Assembly: GCA_964545285.1 (NCBI GenBank)
Contig: CAZJEW010000005.1
Span: 1-45,930, forward strand
DNA: 45,930 bases
Reading direction: 5' to 3'
Source of the DNA: CAG-1000 sp964545285
Lineage (GTDB): Bacteria; Bacillota_I; Bacilli_A; RF39; UBA660
The position numbers and the translations under genes were made by a program. Of this stretch, positions 1-8,575 are shown piece by piece. A model generated the notes under the pieces. The model saw only the letters and a program-made list of their open reading frames with translations, ran no database searches and was not told the origin of the DNA. Position 1 is the first letter of the stretch. Every line of letters starts with the position of its first letter.

Positions 1-2
1 TT

Positions 3-2267
3 GCAAAAGCTACTAATAATAAGAGATTTGCATATGATTCATATAGAAGATTTATTATGATGTTTGCAGATGTTGTTAAAGGATATTCAAAGAGTTCTTT
101 CGAAAGAGTATTAGATAAATTTAAAGAAGATAAAGGTGCTAAATACGATACAGATTTAGATGAAAATGATATGTATAGTGTAGCAATGAAATTTAAAGAT
201 ATTTATAAAGAAGAATCAGGAGATGAATTTCCACAAGATCCTAAAGAACAATTAATAGAAGCAGTAACTGCTGTATTTAGAAGTTGGAATAATGATAGAG
301 CAATCTATTATAGAAGAATGAATGATATACCTAGTTCTTGGGGAACTGCCGTAAATGTTCAAGAAATGGTTTATGGTAATAAAGGCGAAGATTGTGGAAC
401 TGGTGTTGCATTTACAAGAAATCCAGCAACTGGTGAAAAGAAACTTTATGGAGAATTCTTAATGAATGCTCAAGGAGAAGATGTTGTAGCAGGTGTTAGA
501 ACTCCTGAAAGTATAGATAAATTAAAAGAAGTAGCACCTCAAGCATATAATGATTTTGTTAAGACATGTGATATATTAGAAAGTCATTATAAAGATATGC
601 AAGATATGGAATTTACTATTGAAAATGGTAAATTATTTATGCTTCAAACTCGTAATGGAAAAAGAACTGCAGCTGCAGCTTTAAAAATTGCAGTAGATCT
701 TTATAATGAAAAGATGCTTACTAAAGAAGAAGCATTATTAAAAGTTGAACCTAAGCAATTAGATCAATTATTACACCCTAACTTTGACTCTGAATCTTTA
801 AAGAGAGCAGAAGTTATTGCTACTGGATTAGCTGCTTCTCCTGGTGCTGCTACTGGAAAAATATATTTTACTGCAGAAGAAGTAACTGAAAAAGCTAATG
901 AAGGTGAAGAAACAATATTAGTACGTTTGGAAACGTCGCCTGAAGATATTGAAGGTATGAACTTAGCACGTGGAGTATTAACTATTCGTGGTGGTATGAC
1001 ATCTCATGCAGCAGTTGTAGCTAGAGGTATGGGAAGATGTTGTGTATGTGGATGTGGTGAACTAACAATAAGTGAGGAAAATAAAACAATAACAACTAAA
1101 GACGGAAAAGTATTTAAAGAAGGAGATTATATTTCTTTAGATGGATCAACTGGAAAAGTATATGGAGAAAAAATTAATACAGTAGAACCTGAAATAAGTG
1201 GAGATTTTGAAACATTTATGGAATGGGCTGATAGTATTAGAAAATTAAAAGTAAGAACAAACGCAGATACTCCTAGAGATGCTCGTCAAGCAAGAAAGTT
1301 TGGAGCAGAAGGAATAGGCCTTTGTAGAACAGAACATATGTTTTTTGAAGAATCAAGAATATTTGCGATGAGACAAATGATAGTAGCAGATACTGTAGAA
1401 CAAAGAGAAGCAGCACTTGCTAAAATATTACCAATGCAAAGAGGAGACTTCGAAGAATTATATAAAGCGATGGAAGGATATCCAGTAACTATAAGATTTT
1501 TAGATCCACCTTTACATGAATTCTTACCTCACACTGACGAAGAAATTAAACCTCTTGCTAAAGAATTAGGTATGACATTTGAAGCTCTTAAAGATAGAGT
1601 TGCTTCATTACATGAGTTTAACCCAATGATGGGACATAGAGGTTGTAGATTAGCTGTTACATATCCTGAAATAGCTAAAATGCAAACAAGAGCTGTTATA
1701 GAAGCTGCTATTAATGTAAATGATACTGGACTTAAAGTAGAACCTGAAATTATGATTCCTCTAATAGGAGATGCTAAAGAACTTAAATATGTTAGAGAAA
1801 TTGTAGAAGATACAATTAAAGAAATATTTAAAGAAACAGGTAAAGAATTACATTATAAAATTGGTACTATGATTGAAATACCAAGAGCTGCTGTTACTGC
1901 TGATAAAATAGCAGAATATGCTGAATTCTTTAGTTTTGGAACTAATGATTTAACTCAAATGACATATGGATTTAGTAGAGATGATGCAGGTAAATTCTTA
2001 AAAGATTACTATGCAAAACAAATATTCGAATCTGATCCATTTGCTCGTATTGATGAAGATGGAGTTGGAGAATTAGTTAAAATGGCTGTAGAAAAAGGAA
2101 GAAGCGTAAGAAAAGATATTAAACTTGGAATATGTGGAGAACATGGAGGAGATCCTGCAACTATAGATTTCTGTCATAGAGTAGGTTTAACATATGTATC
2201 TTGTAGTCCATTTAGAGTACCTATAGCTAGATTAGCTGCCGCACAAGCTGCAATTAATAATAAATAA
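3..2267 (+). CDS. ppdK: Pyruvate, phosphate dikinase (5'-truncated by window edge)
   Basis: Interconverts pyruvate, ATP and phosphate with PEP, AMP and pyrophosphate in the cytoplasm. The frame is open from base 3 and reads AKATNNKRFAYDSYRRF before the ATG at 57, which is typical PPDK sequence, so the gene starts outside the window. About 754 residues are visible against about 880 for the family; only part of the N-terminal ATP-grasp region is missing. The swivelling phosphohistidine domain is clear: GGMTSHAAVVARG, with the catalytic His codon at 1005. The C-terminal PEP/pyruvate TIM barrel has GLCRTEHMFF, FGTNDLTQM and the CGEHGGDP motif with its acid-base Cys. A good terminator follows. Confidence 0.97.
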   Translation, partial: AKATNNKRFAYDSYRRFIMMFADVVKGYSKSSFERVLDKFKEDKGAKYDTDLDENDMYSVAMKFKDIYKEESGDEFPQDPKEQLIEAVTAVFRSWNNDRAIYYRRMNDIPSSWGTAVNVQEMVYGNKGEDCGTGVAFTRNPATGEKKLYGEFLMNAQGEDVVAGVRTPESIDKLKEVAPQAYNDFVKTCDILESHYKDMQDMEFTIENGKLFMLQTRNGKRTAAAALKIAVDLYNEKMLTKEEALLKVEPKQLDQLLHPNFDSESLKRAEVIATGLAASPGAATGKIYFTAEEVTEKANEGEETILVRLETSPEDIEGMNLARGVLTIRGGMTSHAAVVARGMGRCCVCGCGELTISEENKTITTKDGKVFKEGDYISLDGSTGKVYGEKINTVEPEISGDFETFMEWADSIRKLKVRTNADTPRDARQARKFGAEGIGLCRTEHMFFEESRIFAMRQMIVADTVEQREAALAKILPMQRGDFEELYKAMEGYPVTIRFLDPPLHEFLPHTDEEIKPLAKELGMTFEALKDRVASLHEFNPMMGHRGCRLAVTYPEIAKMQTRAVIEAAINVNDTGLKVEPEIMIPLIGDAKELKYVREIVEDTIKEIFKETGKELHYKIGTMIEIPRAAVTADKIAEYAEFFSFGTNDLTQMTYGFSRDDAGKFLKDYYAKQIFESDPFARIDEDGVGELVKMAVEKGRSVRKDIKLGICGEHGGDPATIDFCHRVGLTYVSCSPFRVPIARLAAAQAAINNK

Positions 2268-2270
2268 TTT

Positions 2271-2302
2271 TAAAAGTGATATTTGAAATATATCACTTTT
2301 TA
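2271..2302 (+). terminator. Rho-independent terminator after ppdK
   Basis: Perfect 11-bp arms (AAAAGTGATAT / ATATCACTTTT) around a short loop. The second arm ends in the T-run that serves as the tail. Confidence 0.85.
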
Positions 2303-2335
2303 ATTATGTAATAAAATATATTAGGTGATGAAAAA

Positions 2336-2650
2336 ATGAATTATGATTTAATAAAAGCATTATTAATAATTGGAATATCTTCAAGTATTATAAGTACAAC
2401 ATTGGTTCAAAAAATTAAAAGCATGTCTATATTTAAATGTAGTAATTGCTTATTATATATATCTTTCTTTATATCAATGACAATTGGTATAGTTTTTACA
2501 TTATCATTTACTGAATATGATTTAATAAATTCTTTATGGGTAGGATTATTTAGCTTTTTAGGAGCAGATTCCTTATATAAAGCTTTTGAAGATAAAATAT
2601 TCAAATCATTTTCAAGTATGAATGATGTAACAACAATAGAGAGGAGATAA
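2336..2650 (+). CDS. Small holin-like membrane protein
   Basis: A 104-residue protein with three predicted membrane helices (about residues 5-24, 39-58 and 64-80), a short acidic/basic tail and no signal peptide. The third-helix segment WVGLFSFLGADSLYKAF resembles small holins of Firmicute phages. An AGGTGA ribosome site lies 7 bases before the ATG. It ends 5 bases before an M23 peptidase gene, the classic holin-endolysin order. No phage structural or recombination genes are nearby, so it may be a domesticated lysis or autolysis pair. The family call rests on size, topology, the helix motif and the neighbour. Confidence 0.55.
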   Translation: MNYDLIKALLIIGISSSIISTTLVQKIKSMSIFKCSNCLLYISFFISMTIGIVFTLSFTEYDLINSLWVGLFSFLGADSLYKAFEDKIFKSFSSMNDVTTIERR

Positions 2651-2655
2651 AATAT

Positions 2656-3252
2656 ATGGTTAAGTTAATATTTCCATGTAATTATATTGGAATAACTCAA
2701 GGATTTAAATCTACTCACAAGGCTATAGATATGGGATGGAGTAATACATATGGAGGACCAAATCATGAAATAATAAGTCCTGGAGGGGGAACTATAACTT
2801 ATGTTAAAAAAAATTATGTTACAACAGATAGTACCGGTTCTTCTTATGGAAATTATGTAAAAATAGATCATGGTAATGGAATATCTACAATAATGGCTCA
2901 TTTAAAATACAATAGTGTAGTAGTAAATGTTGGGGATAAAGTTTCAAGAGGTCAAAAGATAGGAATAATGGGTGCAACAGGTCATGCAACAGGTATACAT
3001 TGTCATTATGAAGTAAGAATAGATAATGAAAGAGTAAATCCTGTTGATTATACATATGCTTTAAATACACAAGTTGTAACAACTAATACAAGAAATGCAT
3101 ATGGAATAAAAACATTAGAAGAGGAGGTAACTACAGTGAAAGATACAACTGAAACTAAAACAGATAATGTTATATTTGAATATCTTTGCACCAAAACAGG
3201 TATGTATAAAATAGAACTAAATCAAAATGAGAAATTGGTAATTATAGATTGA
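2656..3252 (+). CDS. M23 (LytM-like) metallopeptidase, endolysin-like
   Basis: A 198-residue zinc peptidase expected to cut peptidoglycan peptide bridges. The M23 zinc and catalytic residues are all visible: H21 and D25 (HKAID), H82 in MAHL, and the HxH pair H115/H117 in GIHCHYEVR. The hallmark VGDKVSRGQKIGIMG strand lies between them. There is no signal peptide or membrane helix, unlike housekeeping LytM or SpoIIQ proteins, so export would need the holin-like protein just upstream. The C-terminal 60 residues are acidic/Thr-rich and end in a small beta-like segment that could bind wall; I do not recognise it. GAGGAG provides the ribosome site. Confidence 0.88.
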   Translation: MVKLIFPCNYIGITQGFKSTHKAIDMGWSNTYGGPNHEIISPGGGTITYVKKNYVTTDSTGSSYGNYVKIDHGNGISTIMAHLKYNSVVVNVGDKVSRGQKIGIMGATGHATGIHCHYEVRIDNERVNPVDYTYALNTQVVTTNTRNAYGIKTLEEEVTTVKDTTETKTDNVIFEYLCTKTGMYKIELNQNEKLVIID

Positions 3253-3277
3253 TTTAATATTATTTATTTTATATAAT
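3249..3277 (+). promoter_or_regulatory. SigA-type promoter for frr
   Basis: TTGATT at 3249-3254, 17-base spacer, perfect TATAAT at 3272-3277, 21 bases before the frr start. The -35 overlaps the stop codon of the M23 gene. Confidence 0.7.
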
Positions 3278-3298
3278 ATTTATAGAAAAGAGGACCTT

Positions 3299-3838
3299 AT
3301 GATAGATGAAAATGAATTGAAAAATAAAATGGAAAAAGTAGTTGATAATTTAGATGAAAGATTTACTACGATTAGAGCTGGTAGAGCCAATCCTAATATA
3401 TTACATGGAATAATGGTTGATTACTATGGTACACCAACACCTATTCAATCTTTAGCAACTATTTCTGTTCCTGAAGCAAGAGTATTATCAATTAAGCCAT
3501 TTGATAAGAGTTCTTTAAAAAATATTGAAAAAGCAATACATGAAGCAAATTTAGGAATTGCTCCTACTAATAATGGAGAAGTAATAATGCTTACAATACC
3601 TGAATTAACTGGTGAGACAAGAAAAAGATATGTTAAAGATGCAAGTACTATGGCAGAGGAAGCAAAAGTAGCTATTAGAAATATAAGACAAGACGAGAAT
3701 AATAAATGTAAAAAAGCAGAATTAAGAGAAGATGAAGAAAAATTATGTTTAGAAATTATTCAAGAAGTAACAGATAAATATAATAAAATTATAGATGAAA
3801 GATATAAATCAAAAGAAACCGAATTAATTAATATTTAA
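3299..3838 (+). CDS. frr: Ribosome recycling factor
   Basis: With EF-G it splits post-termination ribosomes. The 179 residues compare with about 185 in the family. Signatures include the N-terminal TIRAGRANP and the following YYGTPTPIQSLATI, the central KPFDKSSLKNIEKAI, and the C-terminal coiled-coil helices. It stands alone with its own promoter and terminator, away from the pyrH/tsf neighbours it has in many Firmicutes. The AGAGGA ribosome site fixes the ATG start. Confidence 0.97.
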   Translation: MIDENELKNKMEKVVDNLDERFTTIRAGRANPNILHGIMVDYYGTPTPIQSLATISVPEARVLSIKPFDKSSLKNIEKAIHEANLGIAPTNNGEVIMLTIPELTGETRKRYVKDASTMAEEAKVAIRNIRQDENNKCKKAELREDEEKLCLEIIQEVTDKYNKIIDERYKSKETELINI

Positions 3839-3859
3839 AGGAAGTAATTCCTTTTTTTC
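3836..3859 (+). terminator. Terminator after frr
   Basis: Arms AAAGGAA / TTCCTTT around a four-base loop, followed directly by a T-run. Confidence 0.8.
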
Positions 3860-3888
3860 TTGACTATTATTATTAAATATGTTAGTAT
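3860..3888 (+). promoter_or_regulatory. SigA-type promoter
   Basis: TTGACT at 3860-3865, 17-base spacer, TAGTAT at 3883-3888. It starts immediately at the end of the frr terminator and drives the unknown gene at 3917. Confidence 0.75.
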
Positions 3889-3916
3889 ATATAAAAAAAT
3901 TAAGGGGGTATTTATT

Positions 3917-4426
3917 GTGAAAAAGTATTATGATTTAGAATTTGATGGTGTATCTTATTATGAATATAGTGATGATACTAAAAGAATGGTCAGAAAAGTA
4001 TATAGAGATGATATTGATGCTTATTTTAGACATGTATATTTTGAAGGTAGTGACAATAATGATTTGTTTACTGAGCTTGGTTCTGGAAAACATTTCAAAA
4101 TCAATCCAGAAGCTCAAATACCAAACAGAACCATTGATTTAGGATATGCAACATTTAACAATGTTTCATTAACTGAAAGATCTAGAATGGATATTATTCA
4201 CAGAATGAGAATACTTGCTTTATCACAAAGAGTTACAAGTTATTCATCATTAATGTGTAAAATATTTAAAGATAGTGTTAGATGTCATAAATTAGTAAGA
4301 GATAACCAAGTTAAAGTTGATAGAAAAAGTATAAAAGAATTTGAACAAACTACTAAGAAAAAATATGATTCTTATACTGAAGCAAGATTGCTTGAATTAC
4401 AAAAAGAAATAGAAATATTAAAATAA
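3917..4426 (+). CDS. Uncharacterised 169-residue protein
   Basis: I do not recognise this family. The start is taken as GTG at 3917 because AGGGGG lies 8 bases upstream and the transcript should begin near 3895; the longer frame to 3860 would run through the promoter. The N-terminal half is acidic and aromatic-rich (YYDLEFDGVSYYEYSDD). The C-terminal half is basic and helical, ending in a likely coiled coil (YTEARLLELQKEIEILK). There are no membrane helices or signal peptide. It is a single-gene unit between its own promoter and terminator. Confidence 0.8.
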   Translation: MKKYYDLEFDGVSYYEYSDDTKRMVRKVYRDDIDAYFRHVYFEGSDNNDLFTELGSGKHFKINPEAQIPNRTIDLGYATFNNVSLTERSRMDIIHRMRILALSQRVTSYSSLMCKIFKDSVRCHKLVRDNQVKVDRKSIKEFEQTTKKKYDSYTEARLLELQKEIEILK

Positions 4427-4429
4427 ATT

Positions 4430-4458
4430 AAGATATTAAAAATAATATCTTTTTTTTA
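4430..4458 (+). terminator. Terminator
   Basis: Perfect 8-bp arms AGATATTA / TAATATCT with an AAAA loop, then a T-run. Confidence 0.85.
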
Positions 4459-4465
4459 GTAATAA

Positions 4466-4474
4466 TGGTATAAT
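4466..4474 (+). promoter_or_regulatory. Extended -10 promoter of the nusB operon
   Basis: TGGTATAAT: a perfect -10 with an extended TGn element and no convincing -35. Transcription would start near 4481, just ahead of the nusB ribosome site. Confidence 0.65.
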
Positions 4475-4495
4475 TTAATAGTCATGGAGGAAATT

Positions 4496-4903
4496 ATGAA
4501 ATTAACAAGAACTGAAGCTAGAGAAAAAATAATGGTTATACTATATCAAATAGATTTCTATATTAAGAATAAAATTGATTATACATTAGAAGATGTTATC
4601 AAAGAAAATTTAGAGATTGATAATAATTTTGTTAAAGATGTTGTTAATGGAGTAATTACTAATATTGATAATATTGATAAAATAATTAGTAAATACCTTA
4701 TTGATTGGGATTTTGATAGATTGGGTAAAACTGATAGAGCTATACTTCGTGAAGCTGCTTTTGAAATACTTTATTATGATACTCCTAAAGTTGTAGTTAT
4801 AAATGAAGCAATTGAACTTGCTAAAAAATATAGTGATGAAAAAGTTGTTAAATTAATTAATGCTGTTTTAGATAAAATAGTTGATGAGGAAACAAATGAA
4901 TAA
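4496..4903 (+). CDS. nusB: Transcription antitermination factor NusB
   Basis: RNA-binding partner of NusE (S10) in rRNA antitermination. It is an all-helical protein of 135 residues, a normal length. It begins MKLTRTEAREKIMVILYQID and has the conserved DRLGKTDRAILREAAFEIL and VVINEAIELAKKYSDEK segments. An ATG exists at 4484, but it contains the GGAGG ribosome site for ATG 4496 and sits at the expected transcript start, so 4496 is preferred. Its last 8 bases overlap xseA. In B. subtilis nusB, xseA and xseB also lie together, with folD between. Confidence 0.94.
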   Translation: MKLTRTEAREKIMVILYQIDFYIKNKIDYTLEDVIKENLEIDNNFVKDVVNGVITNIDNIDKIISKYLIDWDFDRLGKTDRAILREAAFEILYYDTPKVVVINEAIELAKKYSDEKVVKLINAVLDKIVDEETNE

Positions 4904-6110
4904 AGAATATCTAAGTATAAGTGATATTAATAAATTAATTAAATATACTATAGATTCTAATCCTGAACTTAATAATGTTTATATAAAAGGTGAAATAAGT
5001 AATTTAAAATTTCATACAAGAGGACATTTATATTTTTCTTTAAAAGACGAAAATTCTAAAATAAATGCTGTTATGTTTAATTATTCTGTTTCATCTCTTA
5101 ATTTTGTCCCTAAAGATGGAGATAGTGTTTTAATACATGGTAGAGTTAGTGTATATGAGGCTAGTGGTAGTTATCAGATATATGTTGATTCTATGGAAAT
5201 GGATGGGGCTGGTAATTTATTTGTTTTATTTGAAGCATTAAAGAAAAAACTTAATGATGAGGGTTTGTTCGATGTTCCTCATAAAAAACATATTCCTAAA
5301 ATACCTAAAAGAATAGGTGTTGTTACTGCTTCTACTGGTGCTGCTATTAAAGATATAATTTCTACTATTAATAAAAGGTTTCCTTTGGTTGAAATATATT
5401 TATTTCCATCCTTAGTGCAAGGCAATACTGCTAAAGATAATATTGTTAAGATGATTAATTTAGCTCAAAACTATGATATTGATACTTTAATAATTGGAAG
5501 AGGCGGAGGTTCTATTGAGGATTTATGGCCTTTTAATGAAGAAATAGTAGCTAGAGCTATATATAATAGTAAAATACCTATAATAAGCGGTGTAGGTCAT
5601 GAAATTGACTTTACAATAAGCGATTTTGTTTCTGATTTAAGAGCTCCTACTCCAACAGGAGCTGCTAATGCTTCAGTACCTGATAAAAATGAAATATTAA
5701 GATATTTATATACTTGTAAAGAAAGATTAAATACAACTATTGATAATAAATTATATTCGTATAACCAATTAATAAATAAATATAAATCAAATTATTTATT
5801 AAATAATCCTAAGAGATTATATGAAATGAAAGAACAAAAATTAGATACATTATTTGATAGGATTAAAAATAGTTATTTATCTATTATTGATAGTAAAACT
5901 CATAATTTGGATAAAATAAAACTTAAAATAGACTTATTAAATCCAACTAATATATTATCTAAAGGATATTCAATTGTATTAAAAGATAATAAAGTAATAA
6001 AAAATATTAATGATATTAAAATAAAAGATGAAATAAGTATTATGCTAAATAATGGTAATATTTCATCTATAGTAAAAGGAGTAAATAAAAATGAAAGAAA
6101 AAACATTTGA
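4896..6110 (+). CDS. xseA: Exodeoxyribonuclease VII large subunit
   Basis: Catalytic subunit of the single-strand DNA exonuclease that yields short acid-soluble oligonucleotides. It has 404 residues. The N-terminal OB-fold (about 5-100) includes YIKGEISNLKFHTRGHLYFSLKD. The catalytic core has GVVTASTGAAIKDI, IGRGGGSIEDLWPFNEE and GVGHEIDFTISDFVSDLRAP. A long C-terminal coiled region binds the small subunits. The start is set at ATG 4896, 8 bases inside nusB, with GATGAGG as ribosome site. It overlaps xseB by 20 bases, so production is translationally coupled. Confidence 0.97.
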   Translation: MNKEYLSISDINKLIKYTIDSNPELNNVYIKGEISNLKFHTRGHLYFSLKDENSKINAVMFNYSVSSLNFVPKDGDSVLIHGRVSVYEASGSYQIYVDSMEMDGAGNLFVLFEALKKKLNDEGLFDVPHKKHIPKIPKRIGVVTASTGAAIKDIISTINKRFPLVEIYLFPSLVQGNTAKDNIVKMINLAQNYDIDTLIIGRGGGSIEDLWPFNEEIVARAIYNSKIPIISGVGHEIDFTISDFVSDLRAPTPTGAANASVPDKNEILRYLYTCKERLNTTIDNKLYSYNQLINKYKSNYLLNNPKRLYEMKEQKLDTLFDRIKNSYLSIIDSKTHNLDKIKLKIDLLNPTNILSKGYSIVLKDNKVIKNINDIKIKDEISIMLNNGNISSIVKGVNKNERKNI

Positions 6111-6309
6111 AAGTGCTATTAAAGAATTAGAAAAAACTATACAAGAATTAGAAAATGGTGATATTGATTTAGATAAGTCTATATCTAAATATACTGAAGC
6201 TATGAAATTAATTGAATTCTGTGAGAAAAAACTTAATTCAGCTACTGAAACTATTAATAAAATAGTGGATGAAAATGGTAAAATTAAAGATTTCAAAATA
6301 GAAGAGTAG
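6091..6309 (+). CDS. xseB: Exodeoxyribonuclease VII small subunit
   Basis: The 72-residue helical hairpin protein that coats the coiled-coil tail of XseA. It matches the family with TFESAIKELEKTIQELENGD, DLDKSISKYTEAMKLIEFCE and a closing IVDENG. It lies inside the 3' end of xseA with an AAAAGGAG ribosome site 8 bases upstream. In Bacillus, ispA, dxs and other genes follow xseB; here spoIVB comes next. Confidence 0.94.
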   Translation: MKEKTFESAIKELEKTIQELENGDIDLDKSISKYTEAMKLIEFCEKKLNSATETINKIVDENGKIKDFKIEE

Positions 6310-6365
6310 TAATTATTACCATAGTTTAATTATATATTTAGGTTAAAATAATAAAGAGGAGTAAT

Positions 6366-7334
6366 ATGAAAAAAATATTATTTACAATCTTTATTATTTT
6401 ATTTTTGCCATTTAATATATTAGCTTATTCTAATTATATTATTCCAGGAGGAGAATCTATTGGAATAAACATAAATTCTAATGGTTTAGTTATAGTAGGT
6501 TTTTATAAAGTAAATGGTAATTATATTGGAAAAGAACATCTTAAAATCGGTGATATTATAATTAAAATCAATAATATAGATGTCAGTAATATTGATGATT
6601 TAACTAATATAATAGATGAAAATATAGGTAATGAAATAAATGTTTTAATAAAAAGAAATAATAAAGAAATAAATGAATTAATGAATGTTGAAATAGAAGG
6701 AAATATATATAAAACAGGACTTTATATTAAAGACAATATTATTGGTATAGGCACACTTACATATATAGATCCTATTACGAAAGTATATGGTGCTTTAGGC
6801 CATGAAATATCATATAGTGAAACGAATACCAGAGTTGAAGTTAAAAATGGTAATATATTAGAAAGTATTATTACTGGAATGGATAGAAGTACAAATGGCC
6901 ATGTAGGAAGTAAAGATGCTAATATAATTTTTAATAATAAAATTGGAACTATTACTAAAAATACTGAATATGGAATATTTGGTATTATAAACGATCTTCC
7001 AAATAAAAATGTTATTTCAATAGGTGAATTTAATGATATTCATAAAGGAGAAGCATTTATTTATACTGTTCTTAATAATAAAGAAATTAAAGAATATAAA
7101 ATAAATATAGTAGATAAATATTATAATAAACTAGATACTCAAAAAGCATTTAGTTTTGAAATATTAGATGAGGAACTTATTAATGTAACCGGTGGAATAG
7201 TGCAAGGAATGAGTGGCTCTCCAATAGTTCAAGATAATAAAATAATAGGTGGGGTAACTCATGTATTAGTTGATAATGTTACATTAGGTTATGGTATATA
7301 TATAAGAACAATGCTTGAAGAAGGAGATAAATAG
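6366..7334 (+). CDS. spoIVB: SpoIVB-type serine peptidase (S55) with PDZ domain
   Basis: In Bacillus, SpoIVB is secreted from the forespore and cuts SpoIVFA, which triggers pro-sigmaK processing in the mother cell. The 322 residues (about 425 in B. subtilis) show an N-terminal signal anchor (1-20), a PDZ domain (about 28-115) and the S55 core. GIGTLTYIDP and ALGHEI supply the catalytic H146, D268 lies 15 residues before the Ser as in Bacillus, and GGIVQGMSGSP supplies S283. The triad looks intact. It follows xseB at 56 bases; the Bacillus genes normally between them, and spo0A after, are absent. I saw no clear forespore-type promoter. A role outside sporulation cannot be excluded. Confidence 0.92.
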   Translation: MKKILFTIFIILFLPFNILAYSNYIIPGGESIGININSNGLVIVGFYKVNGNYIGKEHLKIGDIIIKINNIDVSNIDDLTNIIDENIGNEINVLIKRNNKEINELMNVEIEGNIYKTGLYIKDNIIGIGTLTYIDPITKVYGALGHEISYSETNTRVEVKNGNILESIITGMDRSTNGHVGSKDANIIFNNKIGTITKNTEYGIFGIINDLPNKNVISIGEFNDIHKGEAFIYTVLNNKEIKEYKINIVDKYYNKLDTQKAFSFEILDEELINVTGGIVQGMSGSPIVQDNKIIGGVTHVLVDNVTLGYGIYIRTMLEEGDK

Positions 7335-7350
7335 TGTTAAACTATTTTCT

Positions 7351-8235
7351 ATGAAGCATGTAATAGAAACAGAAAAATTTAATGTTGAAAGCGATAAATT
7401 ATTAAGAGATTATACTATTTCTTTATTGGGAGATTTACACGTTAGAAAAAATACTTCTTATGAATTTTTAGATAGTGTGTTAGAATCTGTTTATGATATC
7501 ACTCCAGATATTACAATTATAGATGGTGATTTAGTGTATGACATTTCGGATTTTTATGATCAAAATGTAAATGATAGATTACAATATATCTTAAGAAGTC
7601 TTAGTAGTAATTTCCCGGTTTTTATTGTACCAGGTAATCACGATATTAAAGAAAACAGAAAATATAAGCTTCCAGATTCAACCAGTTATTTAAAAAGTTT
7701 AGAAAGTATTTCAAATTTAAAAGTTTTAAATAATGAAATATATAATTATGATGGTATTAATTTAATGGGATTTTCTCCTAGATATAATTCATATATGCTA
7801 GATCATCAAGACGAATTTATAGAAATGTTCGTTAATGATTATTATAATTCATTAAGTGCTTTAGACTATGGGTATAATGTATTAGTTACTCATTCTCCAC
7901 TCATTATTACGAGAGATGAATTAATTAGTATAATGAATGAAGAACTTTCTAAAATAGACTTGATATTATGTGCTCATATGCATGATGGTTTAACAAAAAA
8001 AAGTAAACAAATTGGAAGCGAAGGAATTTATGCTGCTGGATTTGAAAAAAGAATTGTTAATCCTTTAGGAAAGAGTAACTATTGTAGGGGGATGCATGAT
8101 ATAAATAATTCTAAATTAATAATTACAAGAGGAATAAGAAAATGGGTAATGAAAAGTATTATATTTGATTTGGTTGATAGATTTAAGTCTCATGATGTTA
8201 CAACAGTAGAGTTAATAAAAAAGCAAAATAATTAG
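7351..8235 (+). CDS. Calcineurin-like metallophosphoesterase
   Basis: Predicted cytoplasmic two-metal phosphoesterase; substrate unknown. All family motifs are present in order: LLGDLHV, IDGDLVYD, VPGNHD, VTHSPL and CAHMHDG. The start is uncertain. The frame is open to a TTG at 7315 inside spoIVB, and a good AAGGAG lies at 7321, but no in-frame start codon sits at the right distance from it. ATG 7351 gives 294 residues and keeps every motif. It occupies the place after spoIVB where spo0A stands in Bacillus. Confidence 0.85.
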   Translation: MKHVIETEKFNVESDKLLRDYTISLLGDLHVRKNTSYEFLDSVLESVYDITPDITIIDGDLVYDISDFYDQNVNDRLQYILRSLSSNFPVFIVPGNHDIKENRKYKLPDSTSYLKSLESISNLKVLNNEIYNYDGINLMGFSPRYNSYMLDHQDEFIEMFVNDYYNSLSALDYGYNVLVTHSPLIITRDELISIMNEELSKIDLILCAHMHDGLTKKSKQIGSEGIYAAGFEKRIVNPLGKSNYCRGMHDINNSKLIITRGIRKWVMKSIIFDLVDRFKSHDVTTVELIKKQNN

Positions 8236-8248
8236 TTTACACATAAAT

Positions 8249-8278
8249 AGAAAATTATAGTATTAGTTTTCTTTTTTT
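8249..8278 (+). terminator. Weak terminator
   Basis: Short arms AGAAAA / TTTTCT around a 12-base loop, followed by a run of T. A weak stem but a good T-tract. Confidence 0.45.
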
Positions 8279-8286
8279 GTTATAAT
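8278..8286 (+). promoter_or_regulatory. Extended -10 promoter
   Basis: TGTTATAAT, a perfect -10 with a TGn extension, 21 bases before the DUF1292 gene. No clear -35. Confidence 0.6.
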
Positions 8287-8307
8287 TATATTATTAGGAG
8301 GCTATTT

Positions 8308-8565
8308 ATGGAAGAAGAATTTGATAATAGACTTGAATTAAAAGATGAAAATGGTAATCCAGTAATAGTAAACGTTTTAGATATACTAGATGAAAATGAA
8401 TTTGGGAAAGAGTTCATTATTTATACATTACAGGGTGATGAAACAAATATTTATGCATCAATCTTACATGAAAATGGTGAAAATTATTCATTAGATACAT
8501 TAGAAAATGATGAGCAAATAGCATATGTAAATAAAGCAATAGATGAATTGAGTTCTGAAGAATAG
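8308..8565 (+). CDS. DUF1292 (YrzB-like) protein, copy 1
   Basis: An 85-residue acidic protein of the DUF1292 family, function unknown. The family pattern is visible: an N-terminal ELKDENGNPVIVNVLDILDE strand pair, then FGKEFIIYTLQGDETNIYAS, and a C-terminal helix (EQIAYVNKAIDEL). It is one of three paralogues here (others at 15706 and 24547). Only the 15706 copy has the Bacillus yrzB context. This one leads the four-gene run to 12033 and lies 10 bases before the coiled-coil gene. Confidence 0.85.
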   Translation: MEEEFDNRLELKDENGNPVIVNVLDILDENEFGKEFIIYTLQGDETNIYASILHENGENYSLDTLENDEQIAYVNKAIDELSSEE

Positions 8566-8575
8566 GTGAATATCT

